Source of the DNA: CAWDNM01 sp964521195
Lineage (GTDB): Bacteria > Actinomycetota > Coriobacteriia > Anaerosomatales > JAAXUF01
Assembly (NCBI GenBank): GCA_964521195.1
Contig: CAZFRE010000008.1
Coordinates: 5,823 to 69,822 of the forward strand
Length of the DNA stretch: 64,000 bases
Direction: 5' to 3'
Below the pieces are notes generated by a model. That model was given only the letters and a program-made list of their open reading frames with translations. It was not told the origin of the DNA and made no database searches. Position 1 is the first letter of the stretch. The number at the start of each line of letters is the position of its first letter. A program made the position numbers and the translations under genes. Shown piece by piece: positions 41,910 through 50,898 of this stretch.

Positions 41910-42889
41910 GAGCGCACCTCCTCTGCGGGATCGGCGGTTCGCGCGCGGCCCAGAAGCGAGGTCGCGAGCGTGAAGGCGTAGAAGGTACCGGCGGGATCGA
42001 CGACCTGTGCGACCGTTTCGCGGATGACGTCCTCGTCCTCCGAGTCGACGAGCGTGCCGAGCACCGAGACCATCGCCGCACCCTGGTCGAGCGAGTCGCC
42101 CGCGGGTCCGAAGCAGCCGCGACACGGCATGAGCGCGTCGGTGCACTGGCCGCCGCAGCCCGAGCGCGTTGCCGGCCCCATGCACACGATGCCCTGCTCG
42201 AGCAGGCAGCGCCCGTCCTCGGCGACGATCTCGTGCGAGCGGACGAAGCGGCTCACCTTGGTGCCGCGCTTCTCGAGCCGGCAGTCGTCGCAGACCGACT
42301 TCGCACCTGCGCCCACGAGTGCCGGCGCACCAGGCAGCTCGCCAGCGACGATCGCTTGGCAGACCTCCCAGACGCGGTCGGTGGACGGCGGGCAGCCTGG
42401 GAGCGTGTAGTCGACGCGCACGATGTCGGAGAGCGCGGTGACGGTACCGGCGATCGCGGGAAGACCGACCGCATCGCCGTCGCGATAGGTCACGCTCGCG
42501 GAAGGGCGGACGTTTCCGACGGTATCGGTGGACTGGGTCGTGAACGCGCGGTCGATGACCTCCCGGACGGGGTAGAGGTTCGCGAGCCCGGGCACGCCGC
42601 CGAACGACGAGCATGCGCCGTATGCGACGATCACCTTCGACTTCGCGCGAAGAAGCCGTGCGATGCCGGCGTTCTCGGCGTTGCGGATCGCGCCGTTGAT
42701 GAAGCAGACATCGATCTCGCCGTCGGCCATCGTCTCGATATCGGCGTACTTGAAGTCGGTGGCTGCCGGCCAGAAGGCGATGTCCGCGGCGGCGACGATG
42801 TCGAGCAGGTGCTCGTGCACCTCCAGCAGCGAGATGTCGCACCCGCCGCAGCCGGCGGCGCAGTACATGCCGAGCTTGAGCTTGCTCAC
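41906..42889 (-). CDS. mvhG: [NiFe] hydrogenase small subunit (MvhG-like)
   Basis: A 327-residue iron-sulfur subunit passing electrons from the Ni-Fe site. The proximal cluster motif CAAGCGGC starts at residue 10 (CxxxCxxC). ACSSFGGV and TLPGCPPS complete the proximal site; the C-terminal half has CDDCRLEKRG, CLLEQGIVCMGPATRSGCGGQC and CRGCFGP for further clusters. GTG at 42889, 2 nt after the mvhD stop, starts at the conserved N-terminus KLKLGMYCAAG. No Tat signal, so the enzyme is cytoplasmic. Confidence 0.95.
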   Translation of the reverse strand: MSKLKLGMYCAAGCGGCDISLLEVHEHLLDIVAAADIAFWPAATDFKYADIETMADGEIDVCFINGAIRNAENAGIARLLRAKSKVIVAYGACSSFGGVPGLANLYPVREVIDRAFTTQSTDTVGNVRPSASVTYRDGDAVGLPAIAGTVTALSDIVRVDYTLPGCPPSTDRVWEVCQAIVAGELPGAPALVGAGAKSVCDDCRLEKRGTKVSRFVRSHEIVAEDGRCLLEQGIVCMGPATRSGCGGQCTDALMPCRGCFGPAGDSLDQGAAMVSVLGTLVDSEDEDVIRETVAQVVDPAGTFYAFTLATSLLGRARTADPAEEVRS

Positions 42890-42891
42890 GG

Positions 42892-43329
42892 CTACACCGC
42901 CTCTCTGTCCGACGGGCGGTTCCAGGCGAGCGGCCCGAGCGCGCGGACCTGCTGGGTCATCTCGGCGACGAGTTCGGCGTAGCGCGAGCCCTCCGAGGCA
43001 CTCACCCACTCGAGCCGCACGCGGTCACGTTCGATGCCCAGCTGGTCGAGCATCGCCGAGAGTGCGGCCATGCGACCGGCGGCCTTGCAGTTGCCGTTGA
43101 TGTAGTGACAGTCGCCGGGGTGACAGCCGCACACGAGAACGCCGTCTGCACCGTCCGCGAGCGCGGAGACGATGAATGCCGGGTCGACGCGACCGCTGCA
43201 CATGACGCGCACCACCTCGACGTTGGGCGGGTACGGCGTATGAGCTTGGCCCGCGCTGTCGGCGCCCGAGTACGAGCACCATGTGCACAGGATGCCGAGA
43301 ATCCTCGGCTCGAACTTCGAGTCGCTCAC
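42892..43329 (-). CDS. mvhD: Methyl-viologen-reducing hydrogenase delta subunit
   Basis: A 145-residue [2Fe-2S] protein linking the hydrogenase to HdrA. Conserved Cys lie in LCTWCSYSGADSAG, VRVMCSGRVDP, VLVCGCHPGDCHY and NGNCKAAGR. First gene of the mvhD-mvhG-mvhA-hdrA-TusA-protease operon. GTG at 43329, with GAGGAA upstream. Canonical for the family; no change in ligand residues noticed. Confidence 0.95.
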   Translation of the reverse strand: MSDSKFEPRILGILCTWCSYSGADSAGQAHTPYPPNVEVVRVMCSGRVDPAFIVSALADGADGVLVCGCHPGDCHYINGNCKAAGRMAALSAMLDQLGIERDRVRLEWVSASEGSRYAELVAEMTQQVRALGPLAWNRPSDREAV

Positions 43330-43454
43330 GAGTTCCTCACTTTGCGCCGGTATGCCGGTACACGGCCTGTGCACCCATCATCGGGCTTCTGGCGCGTGAG
43401 GGTTAGCCGTTTCTTGCCGAACGGTGTCGCGCGGCGTGCGGGCGGCGCCTTCGC

Positions 43455-44327
<873 letters not shown>

Positions 44328-44512
44328 TGGCGCGGTCTCCTCGGCGGATCGGGTTCGCTGCGAGAAGTGTACGCGCGGCACAGCGGCGGATTCTATCCGA
44401 AAACGACTCGGTGAGCGGCGCGCCAGTCGGCATGGCAATCGCTTCATCGCGGGCACGGGGATTCCCGAGGGCGCGATCGGGCGCCTGCCGACCAAGAGGA
44501 GGTGATCCAGCA

Positions 44513-44581
44513 GTGCGAAGTAACCACATCGCTGCGCTGGTCCTGACCGTTTCCGCTCACGCGGAGGTCAGCACCGACTAG
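44513..44581 (+). CDS. 22-residue ORF with ideal ribosome binding site
   Basis: GTG-start ORF reading MRSNHIAALVLTVSAHAEVS then TD, preceded at 8 nt by GAGGAGGTGATC, an almost full complement of the 16S anti-SD. No recognised family. Two hairpins follow (44590-44619 and 44662-44699), the second terminator-like. It may be a leader peptide, a small protein, or the start of a decayed gene. The region lies between divergent and convergent minus-strand genes, so it would be the only plus-strand gene here. Confidence 0.45.
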   Translation: MRSNHIAALVLTVSAHAEVSTD

Positions 44582-44589
44582 GACGGCGA

Positions 44590-44619
44590 CGTTGCGAAGC
44601 CTTCCGTTCATTCGCAACG
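44590..44619 (+). other. Leader-type hairpin after the 22-residue ORF
   Basis: CGTTGCGAA (44590-44598) pairs perfectly with TTCGCAACG (44611-44619), 12-nt loop, followed by TTTG. It starts 8 nt after the small ORF stop. Confidence 0.4.
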
Positions 44620-44661
44620 TTTGATCAGCGAAACTGCACGTCGCTGTCTGATGCAGCGATG

Positions 44662-44699
44662 GGAGAGGGTCCCGCGAGGCTTGCGGGGCCCTCTCTTCG
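44662..44699 (+). terminator. Terminator-like hairpin
   Basis: GAGAGGGTCCCGC (44663-44675) pairs with GCGGGGCCCTCTC (44683-44695; one G-U), followed by TTCGTT. It could end the small-ORF transcript; on the minus strand it is 48 nt past the end of the beta-helix gene and could serve that too. Confidence 0.55.
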
Positions 44700-44746
44700 T
44701 TCGCCTGCCGCTATGGCGCCGCTTCGTCGGTCGGCTCTTGGCGGCG

Positions 44747-46822
44747 CTACTTCACCGTCACGTACCGGTAGCTCGACTTCGTGCTCGCGTTGAGCGAGTC
44801 GGCGGGGTGATGCGCCTTCAGACGCCACCTCCCGCGGGAGGGGAGCTTCACCGACACGTAGTACTTCGAGTAGCTCTTGTAGTGCTTCACCTTCGCGTGA
44901 TAGTGCTTCGACGACAGCACGTACTGGCCGCCCTTCTTCTTGTACAGCAGGATTCTCACCGGCTTGGATCCGGCCGGATGCTGGGGCTTCAGGTAGCCGG
45001 ACGCCGTGTAGCTCTTGCCGTACGTCATGGTCGTCTTCACCGAGGGCCGCGTGAGGTAGACCTTGGGGAGGACGGCCCGCGTCTCCTTGTTGCTCGCCGC
45101 GTGCGTCGCGTCCCCTTCCCACGACGCGCGGTAGTACGTCAGGCGCTTGGGCGCGAACGTGTGGGAGAACTCCCCGGACGCGTTGGTGGTCTCGGTCACC
45201 GATCCGGCGGTGGTCGCGAAGTTGTCGTACGAGTACTCGAGCACGACGACCGCACCGGCGATCGCGGTCTCGTCGCCCGCCTCGAGCACGCCGTTCACGA
45301 GCGCCTTCGAGTAGTCTGAGATGGCGGGCGCAGCGAGCTGCATGAGCGTCGGAATCTTGTGCTCGAAGGCGCCCATGTCGGCGCGGGAGACCCCGTCTCC
45401 GTTGCCGTCGAGCGGCCGAGCGGTGCCGTAGAAGTCGACGGGCGGCGCCACAGTGTCGGTCGCGGTGTCGATGCATGGCGACGTGTCCGCGAGATCGATC
45501 GTGTGCGAGGCCGGCGAGGCTATCTGCGGATCGACGAAGAGCACGCCGGCGCCGAGCGTGTTGCCCTTCGACGCCGCAGCAGTGTCGTGCAGACAGCTGT
45601 ATGTGATGCTGCTCGCTCCGCCCACGTCGCTACCGAGCGCCGGGTTGTACACGATGCAGTTCGAAACCTGAACGCTTGCCCCGTTGTCCCCCTCGATCGC
45701 CGCCGAGCCCTCCTGGCTGTCCACGACCGTGTCGTTGACCGCCGAGAAGACCGCACCGCCGTTGAGGTACCATGCCCCGCCGCGGTTGCCCGCGCCGTTG
45801 CCGCCGATGGCGTTGTTCTTCGAGACGATGACGCCGCGCTCCACCCACGCGAATCCGCCACCATCGGAGGCCTCGTTGCCGCCCGCATCGTTGTTGGTGA
45901 CGATCGCGCCGCCCGGCGCATCGATGTCGAGACGAAGAGCGCCGCCGAGCTGCGATTCGTTGCCGTAGAAGCGGTTGCCGTCGATGGTGAGTGTCGCGGG
46001 AGCGGCCGCGAAGCAGCATATTGCGCCGCCTCCCCACGTTGACTCGTTGCTCGCGAACGTGTTGTCGCGAATCGTGTTGTTCGCTGCGACGGCGTACGAG
46101 AAGAAGACCGCGCCCCCGTTGTAGCCGGCGTTGTCGACGAACGTGTTGCCGGTGATGGACGCGTCGACATCGCCCGAAATGAACAGAGCCCCGCCCGCTC
46201 CCGCGTCAGCGCGGTTGTTGCTGAAGTAGTTGCCTTCGATTCTCGGCTGGGAACCCTCAGTGGGAGACATGAGGTACAGGCCCGCCCCGTTCCAAAGAGG
46301 GTCGTGGTTGTCGACAAAGCCGCACTCGGCTATCCATGGCCACCCGGTCTCGACCGACGACCCGTACGCCATGATCGCGTCACCGGGTCCGTTGCTGCAG
46401 TTGCGGAAGGTGAGGCCGCGCAATTCGAGGCTCTCCCACGGGGTCGAGAGCGTCAGCCCTTGCGCCGTCCCCCCGCCATCGATGATGGTCGTGGCAGATC
46501 CGTCGGTGCTCTTGAGCGAGACCCCCGACGACGCGAGCGGCAGTGTCTCGCCGGTCGACGCCGAGTACGTGCTCGGGCCGATCATCACGGTGTCGCCTGC
46601 AGCCGCCACCGACAAGGCGTGCGTGATCGTGCGGAACGGCTCCGCTGTTGAGGTGCCGTCGTTGCTGTCGGATCCGGTCTCAGCGACCCACCACGTCTGG
46701 TGAACGACCGGCGGCGCGAGCGCGGTCGTGGGCGCAGCCAATACAATCAGTAGCACAGCCGGAATCAGGAATGCCGACAAGCGGCGGACTCGCGTGCGCA
46801 TGCACGCGATACTCGCATTCAT
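44747..46822 (-). CDS. Large secreted right-handed beta-helix protein
   Basis: A 691-residue exported protein: N-terminal signal (about 14-36), then a DUF1565-like start (WWVAETGSDSNDGTSTAEPFRTITHAL) and a long parallel beta-helix (about 80-480). The helix has repeated N-rich turns such as GNYFSNNRADAGAGGALFI and DNTFASNESTWGGGAI. DGNGDGVSRADMGAFEH closes the helix. A carboxypeptidase-like/Ig-type region and a Lys/Tyr/His-rich basic end follow, the latter perhaps binding the cell wall. AAGGGGG before the ATG. Likely a surface adhesin or polysaccharide-binding protein; no catalytic site identified. Confidence 0.82.
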   Translation of the reverse strand: MNASIACMRTRVRRLSAFLIPAVLLIVLAAPTTALAPPVVHQTWWVAETGSDSNDGTSTAEPFRTITHALSVAAAGDTVMIGPSTYSASTGETLPLASSGVSLKSTDGSATTIIDGGGTAQGLTLSTPWESLELRGLTFRNCSNGPGDAIMAYGSSVETGWPWIAECGFVDNHDPLWNGAGLYLMSPTEGSQPRIEGNYFSNNRADAGAGGALFISGDVDASITGNTFVDNAGYNGGAVFFSYAVAANNTIRDNTFASNESTWGGGAICCFAAAPATLTIDGNRFYGNESQLGGALRLDIDAPGGAIVTNNDAGGNEASDGGGFAWVERGVIVSKNNAIGGNGAGNRGGAWYLNGGAVFSAVNDTVVDSQEGSAAIEGDNGASVQVSNCIVYNPALGSDVGGASSITYSCLHDTAAASKGNTLGAGVLFVDPQIASPASHTIDLADTSPCIDTATDTVAPPVDFYGTARPLDGNGDGVSRADMGAFEHKIPTLMQLAAPAISDYSKALVNGVLEAGDETAIAGAVVVLEYSYDNFATTAGSVTETTNASGEFSHTFAPKRLTYYRASWEGDATHAASNKETRAVLPKVYLTRPSVKTTMTYGKSYTASGYLKPQHPAGSKPVRILLYKKKGGQYVLSSKHYHAKVKHYKSYSKYYVSVKLPSRGRWRLKAHHPADSLNASTKSSYRYVTVK

Positions 46823-47132
46823 GTGTGCGCCCCCTTATGTACGGGCGACCGCACAGCACGGTCGCCATCGACCGTTCGCCGGCTCCCCACCGGCCCCGCG
46901 CAAGGCCTCGCGATCCCCCAGCATCCGTTGCGTGCGGCCTCGCTGACATCTGGCATGTACCCATGAGTATGGCGGCGCAACGCGCGACCGAACGACAGCG
47001 AGCCGCTGCCGCGATGCACCGTGGGTACATGCCTTGTGGGACTCCCGCCGGAAGGACGATGAGACAGCCGCCACGGCGGGGCACGGCACTGGCCGTACGT
47101 GCGGTAGCATCCGGATCCTCGGGGGTTGAGGC
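46823..47132. other. 310-bp divergent intergenic region with a 12-bp inverted repeat pair
   Basis: No gene seen. GGCATGTACCCA (46953-46964) and its exact reverse complement TGGGTACATGCC (47022-47033) are 57 bp apart. A possible -10 (TAGCAT, 47105-47110) lies 22 nt before the CopB-like GTG. The arms may be two operator sites or a long stem. Confidence 0.5.
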
Positions 47133-49103
47133 GTGGACGAGCATGCGCATCACGTGAGCGGACGTCACGAGGGCCACTCGACCGACGATTTCCGGCGTCG
47201 GTTCTGGCGCTGTGTCGCGCTCAGCGTCCCGATCCTGCTCATTTCGCCCGGACTGCCGTGGCTCCCGGAAGGTAGCAGGCCGATCAGTATCCCATGGGCC
47301 GACTGGATACTGCTCGCGCTCTCAACGCTGATGTACGCCTACGGCGGCAAACCGTTTCTCGTAGGCATGGCCCGCGAACTGCGGGCGCGGATGCCGGGCA
47401 TGATGACGCTGGTCGCGGTTGCGATCACCGTCGCCTACGCATACAGTGCCGCGACCGTCCTTGGTCTTGAGGGCATGCCGTTCTTCTGGGAGCTCGCAAC
47501 CCTGATCGACATCATGCTTCTCGGCCACTGGGTGGAGATGCGCTCCGTTGGCGAAGCCTCCCGTGCACTCGAGTCGCTCGCGAAGCTCATGCCGCTGGTG
47601 GCGCACCGGCGGGCCGACTCCGGCGAAACCGACGACGTCGCGCTCACCGATCTGCAGCCGGGGGACGTGGTTGCCGTGAGGCCGGGCGAGAAGATCCCGG
47701 CCGATGGGGTCGTGATCGAGGGGGCATCGACGATCGACGAGTCGCTCCTGACGGGCGAATCGGTTCCGGTTGCCAAGGGTGTCGGCGAGGAGGTCATCGG
47801 CGGCGCTATCAACGGGCAGGGCGCGCTCTTCGTCCAGGTCACCAAGACCGGCGCCGAGTCGTTCCTCTCTCGGGTCATCGACCTCGTCGCTGAGGCGCAG
47901 GAATCGAAGTCCGCGACGCAGGACCTCGCCGACCGCGCGGCTATGTGGCTCACGCTCGTGGCGCTCGGCGGAGGCGCCATGACACTGGCCACCTGGATGG
48001 CGGTCGGTGAGTCCCTGGCCTTCGCGATGGAACGGGCGGTCACCGTGATGGTGATCGCGTGCCCGCACGCGCTCGGTCTCGCGATCCCGCTCGTCATCGC
48101 GGTGTCCACGGCCTACGGCGCGCGAAACGGGTTGCTGATTCGCAGCCGGACCGCCGCCGAGAAGGCTCGCAGTATCGGCACGGTGGTATTCGACAAGACG
48201 GGGACGTTGACCCTCGGCCGTTTCGGCGTCGACGAGACCGTCGTGCTCGGCAACCAGGACGCCGATGAGGTGCTCGTGCTCGCTGCCTCGATCGAAGAGC
48301 TCTCCGAACACCCGGTCGCGCGTGCGATCGCGGGCGAGACGACCGAGCGTCGTCCCGTCGAGGGGTTCTCGGCGATTCCCGGTCGAGGTGCGCAGGGCAT
48401 CGTCGACGGTCATCCGGTCGCGGTCGTGAGTCCAGGCTATCTGGCCGAGTCGGGCATCGGCATGCCGCCTGCGGCTGCGAACCTCATCGGGTCCGGCCGG
48501 ACGACCGTGTTCGTTCTCGCGGACCAGGAGGTCATCGGGGCGATAGCGCTCTCCGATGCGGTTCGGCCCGAGTCGGCACCAGCCGTGCAGCGGCTCAAGG
48601 CGATGGGGATCGAACCCGTGATGCTGACCGGCGACAACCAAGCGACAGCCGCGCGTGTCGCCGGGGAGCTCGGAATCGAGCGCTACTTCGCCGAAGTCCT
48701 CCCCGCCGAGAAGGCCTCGACGGTTGAGATGATCCGCGCCGAAGGGAAGGTCGTGGCGATGGTGGGCGACGGCGTCAACGACGCGCCCGCGCTCGCGACA
48801 GCCGACGTGGGGATGGCGATCGGAGCCGGCACGGACGTCGCCGCCGCGGCAGCCGATGTCGTGCTCGTGAGGAGCGACCCGAACGACATCGCGGCGGTGA
48901 TCGGGCTGTCACGCGCGACCTACCGCAAGATGGTGCAGAACCTTGTCTGGGCCACGGGGTACAACGTGATCGCGATCCCGCTGGCAGCAGGCGTCTTCGC
49001 GAGCGCGGGGATCCTGCTGAGCCCCGCGGTAGGTGGCGTGTTGATGTCTGCGTCCACGGTGATCGTCGCGATCAACGCGCGCCTGCTCAGCGTGCGGGGC
49101 TAG
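47133..49103 (+). CDS. copB: CopB-like P1B ATPase (CPH type) with His-rich N-terminus
   Basis: A 656-residue heavy-metal pump without HMA domains; instead the first 15 residues hold five His (MDEHAHHVSGRHEGH). The membrane metal site is CPH (MVIACPHALGLAIP, about 309) rather than CPC, the mark of CopB-type Cu ATPases. TGES, DKTGT (about 353), SEHP and GDGVND are intact. GTG start; the ribosome binding site GGGGGTTGAGG is weak. Followed across a bidirectional hairpin by a His/Met-rich secreted peptide on the other strand. Probably exports copper; specificity is inferred. Confidence 0.9.
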   Translation: MDEHAHHVSGRHEGHSTDDFRRRFWRCVALSVPILLISPGLPWLPEGSRPISIPWADWILLALSTLMYAYGGKPFLVGMARELRARMPGMMTLVAVAITVAYAYSAATVLGLEGMPFFWELATLIDIMLLGHWVEMRSVGEASRALESLAKLMPLVAHRRADSGETDDVALTDLQPGDVVAVRPGEKIPADGVVIEGASTIDESLLTGESVPVAKGVGEEVIGGAINGQGALFVQVTKTGAESFLSRVIDLVAEAQESKSATQDLADRAAMWLTLVALGGGAMTLATWMAVGESLAFAMERAVTVMVIACPHALGLAIPLVIAVSTAYGARNGLLIRSRTAAEKARSIGTVVFDKTGTLTLGRFGVDETVVLGNQDADEVLVLAASIEELSEHPVARAIAGETTERRPVEGFSAIPGRGAQGIVDGHPVAVVSPGYLAESGIGMPPAAANLIGSGRTTVFVLADQEVIGAIALSDAVRPESAPAVQRLKAMGIEPVMLTGDNQATAARVAGELGIERYFAEVLPAEKASTVEMIRAEGKVVAMVGDGVNDAPALATADVGMAIGAGTDVAAAAADVVLVRSDPNDIAAVIGLSRATYRKMVQNLVWATGYNVIAIPLAAGVFASAGILLSPAVGGVLMSASTVIVAINARLLSVRG

Positions 49104-49120
49104 CGGATCGCGACACAGGA

Positions 49121-49156
49121 GCGCCCCGCTCTCGAAATCGAGGACGGGGCGCGGGT
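49121..49156. terminator. Bidirectional terminator between convergent copper genes
   Basis: GCGCCCCG (49121-49128) pairs with CGGGGCGC (49145-49152), with an inner CTCGA/TCGAG stem, then GGGTTT. It lies between the ATPase stop (49103) and the small peptide stop (49174). Confidence 0.55.
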
Positions 49157-49173
49157 TTCGCGGACCAGACGGG

Positions 49174-49374
49174 CTACATGCCCATCCATCCCGAGAAGCC
49201 ACGGTGCATTACGCCGGGATTCTCGGTGCCAGTGAAGCCGCCCATCTCTTGGGCATGCGTTGCGTGATGCTGGCCGTAACTCCGGCCTGCACCCGACGCG
49301 CCCGTGGCAAACGCCGGTGCGGCGACCGCCATCGCGAGAATCGCAGCGACGACGAACAGCGTCAATTTCCTCAC
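49174..49374 (-). CDS. Small secreted His/Met-rich peptide
   Basis: A 66-residue protein with a clear signal peptide (cleavage about after AFA, residue 23). The mature part of about 43 residues has four His and four Met (YGQHHATHAQEMGG, GVMHRGFSGWMGM), fitting a copper or silver scavenger. AAGGAG lies 6 nt before the ATG. Its promoter region has an AT-rich inverted repeat (49424-49448). It converges on the CopB-like ATPase. No named family recognised; a metal role is inferred from composition and location. Confidence 0.65.
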   Translation of the reverse strand: MRKLTLFVVAAILAMAVAAPAFATGASGAGRSYGQHHATHAQEMGGFTGTENPGVMHRGFSGWMGM

Positions 49375-49423
49375 GCGGTGCTCCTTTGCGTCCTGCCGGT
49401 CGGGCCGATCCGACCGTGCAATA

Positions 49424-49448
49424 AATTCTTACCCAAATGGTAAGGATT
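49424..49448 (-). promoter_or_regulatory. AT-rich operator-like inverted repeat
   Basis: AATTCTTACC (49424-49433) and GGTAAGGATT (49439-49448) match at 9 of 10 positions around a 5-nt centre, about 50 nt before the secreted peptide gene, in a distinctly AT-rich patch. A strong candidate site for a metal-responsive regulator. Confidence 0.55.
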
Positions 49449-49487
49449 CATCACAGGCGGGCAGGTGGCAGGTGTCCCGGGGAAGGT

Positions 49488-50681
49488 CTAGCAGACCCCC
49501 GGCACCGAGCACGGCGCCGCGCGATCGAAGTCCGGCGTCGCCTCGATGTGCGCGACGAGGTCGCTACGATCGAACTCGGGGTGCAGAAGGCAGGTCGTGT
49601 CCTCGGCCATCGGGTCGCCGGTGCGCTGCCATGCCTTCGCGCGACAGCCGCGGCAGATGCGCGAGTACTCGCACGCCTCGGGAGCGCAGACGCCCTCGGA
49701 CTCCTGCTGGTCGAGCTCGTACAGCTCGCTGACGGCCTCCTGCAGCGTCATCTCGCGGATGTTGCCGATGGTCCAGTCCTGAGCGAACTGGCAGGGCATG
49801 ATGCCGCCCTCGGAGTTGATGTTCATGTGACCCTTGCCCACGGGGCAGGCGCTGATGGTCTTGAGGCGCTCGAGGCCGTTGGAGACGTCGATGCCGCGCT
49901 CGACGAACTTCTCGGCGACGAAGGGGATGAAGCTCGGCATGGCACCGATGTCCCACTCCATCTTCGACTCCTCCGAGAGAATGTCCTCGACGATGAAGTC
50001 GCCCAGCTCGCGCCATTGCTCGGCGGTGATGCGGCCATCGTCCTCGCCCTCGCTGCGGCCGGCGGTGATGAGGTCGCAGAAGTAGAGGAGGCCGACGTCG
50101 AGGGCCTTCGCCTCGGCGATGAGGTCGTAGACGTAGGGCCAGGTGGAGGCGCTGATCGCGGTCTTGATCGCGACGTTGACGCCCTCCTCGCGCAGGATCT
50201 TGATGGCCTCGATCACGCGGTCGCGCGTGCCGGGTACGCCGACCATGGCATCGTGGAACTCGGCAGGGCCGTAGAGCGAGGTGGCGATCCAGTCGATGCC
50301 GTTGGCCTTGAGGCGCTTGGCGGCGTCGCGGTTCATGAGGGTGCAGTTGGTCGAGACGGTGACGCGGATGCCTTTGCTGCGGGCGAGCTCGAGAATCTCC
50401 CAGAAGTTCTTGCGCATCATCGGCTCGCCGCCGGAGAGGAACAGCGCGGGAAGTTGCCGCTCGCCCATCTGCTCGACGAGCGCGATGGTCTCCTCGTCGG
50501 TGAGCTCGTGGGGGAGACTCGTGCAGTCGGCGGCCATGTAGCAGTGGTCGCACAGGAGGTTGCACCTATTGGTGATGTTCCAGATGACGTCGCTGGGGCG
50601 CCCGAGTTTGAACGCTTTGACCGCCTTGTTCTCGACATCCGAGAGCGGGCCGTTGAAGAAGAGCGAGCGAACGTGCGCCAT
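49488..50681 (-). CDS. Radical SAM/SPASM protein (NirJ/AhbD/PqqE-like)
   Basis: A 397-residue iron-sulfur enzyme. CNLLCDHC (CX3CX2C, about 40-47) in WNITNRCNLLCDHCYMAA starts the radical SAM core, with FLSGGEPMM as the SAM motif. The C-terminal SPASM region has CPVGKGHMNI, MPCQFAQD, CAPEACEYSRICRGC and TCLLHPEF. The last part (CRGCRAKAWQRTGDPMAEDTTC) resembles heme-d1/alternative-heme enzymes NirJ and AhbC/D as well as peptide-modifying relatives. ATG at 50681 with AGGAGG 8 nt upstream. Substrate (tetrapyrrole or peptide) not decided. Confidence 0.88.
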   Translation of the reverse strand: MAHVRSLFFNGPLSDVENKAVKAFKLGRPSDVIWNITNRCNLLCDHCYMAADCTSLPHELTDEETIALVEQMGERQLPALFLSGGEPMMRKNFWEILELARSKGIRVTVSTNCTLMNRDAAKRLKANGIDWIATSLYGPAEFHDAMVGVPGTRDRVIEAIKILREEGVNVAIKTAISASTWPYVYDLIAEAKALDVGLLYFCDLITAGRSEGEDDGRITAEQWRELGDFIVEDILSEESKMEWDIGAMPSFIPFVAEKFVERGIDVSNGLERLKTISACPVGKGHMNINSEGGIMPCQFAQDWTIGNIREMTLQEAVSELYELDQQESEGVCAPEACEYSRICRGCRAKAWQRTGDPMAEDTTCLLHPEFDRSDLVAHIEATPDFDRAAPCSVPGVC

Positions 50682-50898
50682 AGCTGGTGCCTCCTGCTGA
50701 CTATCGCCTCGTGCCGGCGAGGACTCGGTGTGCGCCGAGCCGACGAAGGCGGCCCCGCGCGTCCCAGCATTATGCAACCTGTGCGCCACGCACGCACGTT
50801 GTAACTATTGTGTCGCGCAGCAGCCGACGTCGGACCCTTCTGCGCGGGAACAAACGCTCTGCAGCTCCGAACATGACCTACTGTCCGAGAGGAACCTC

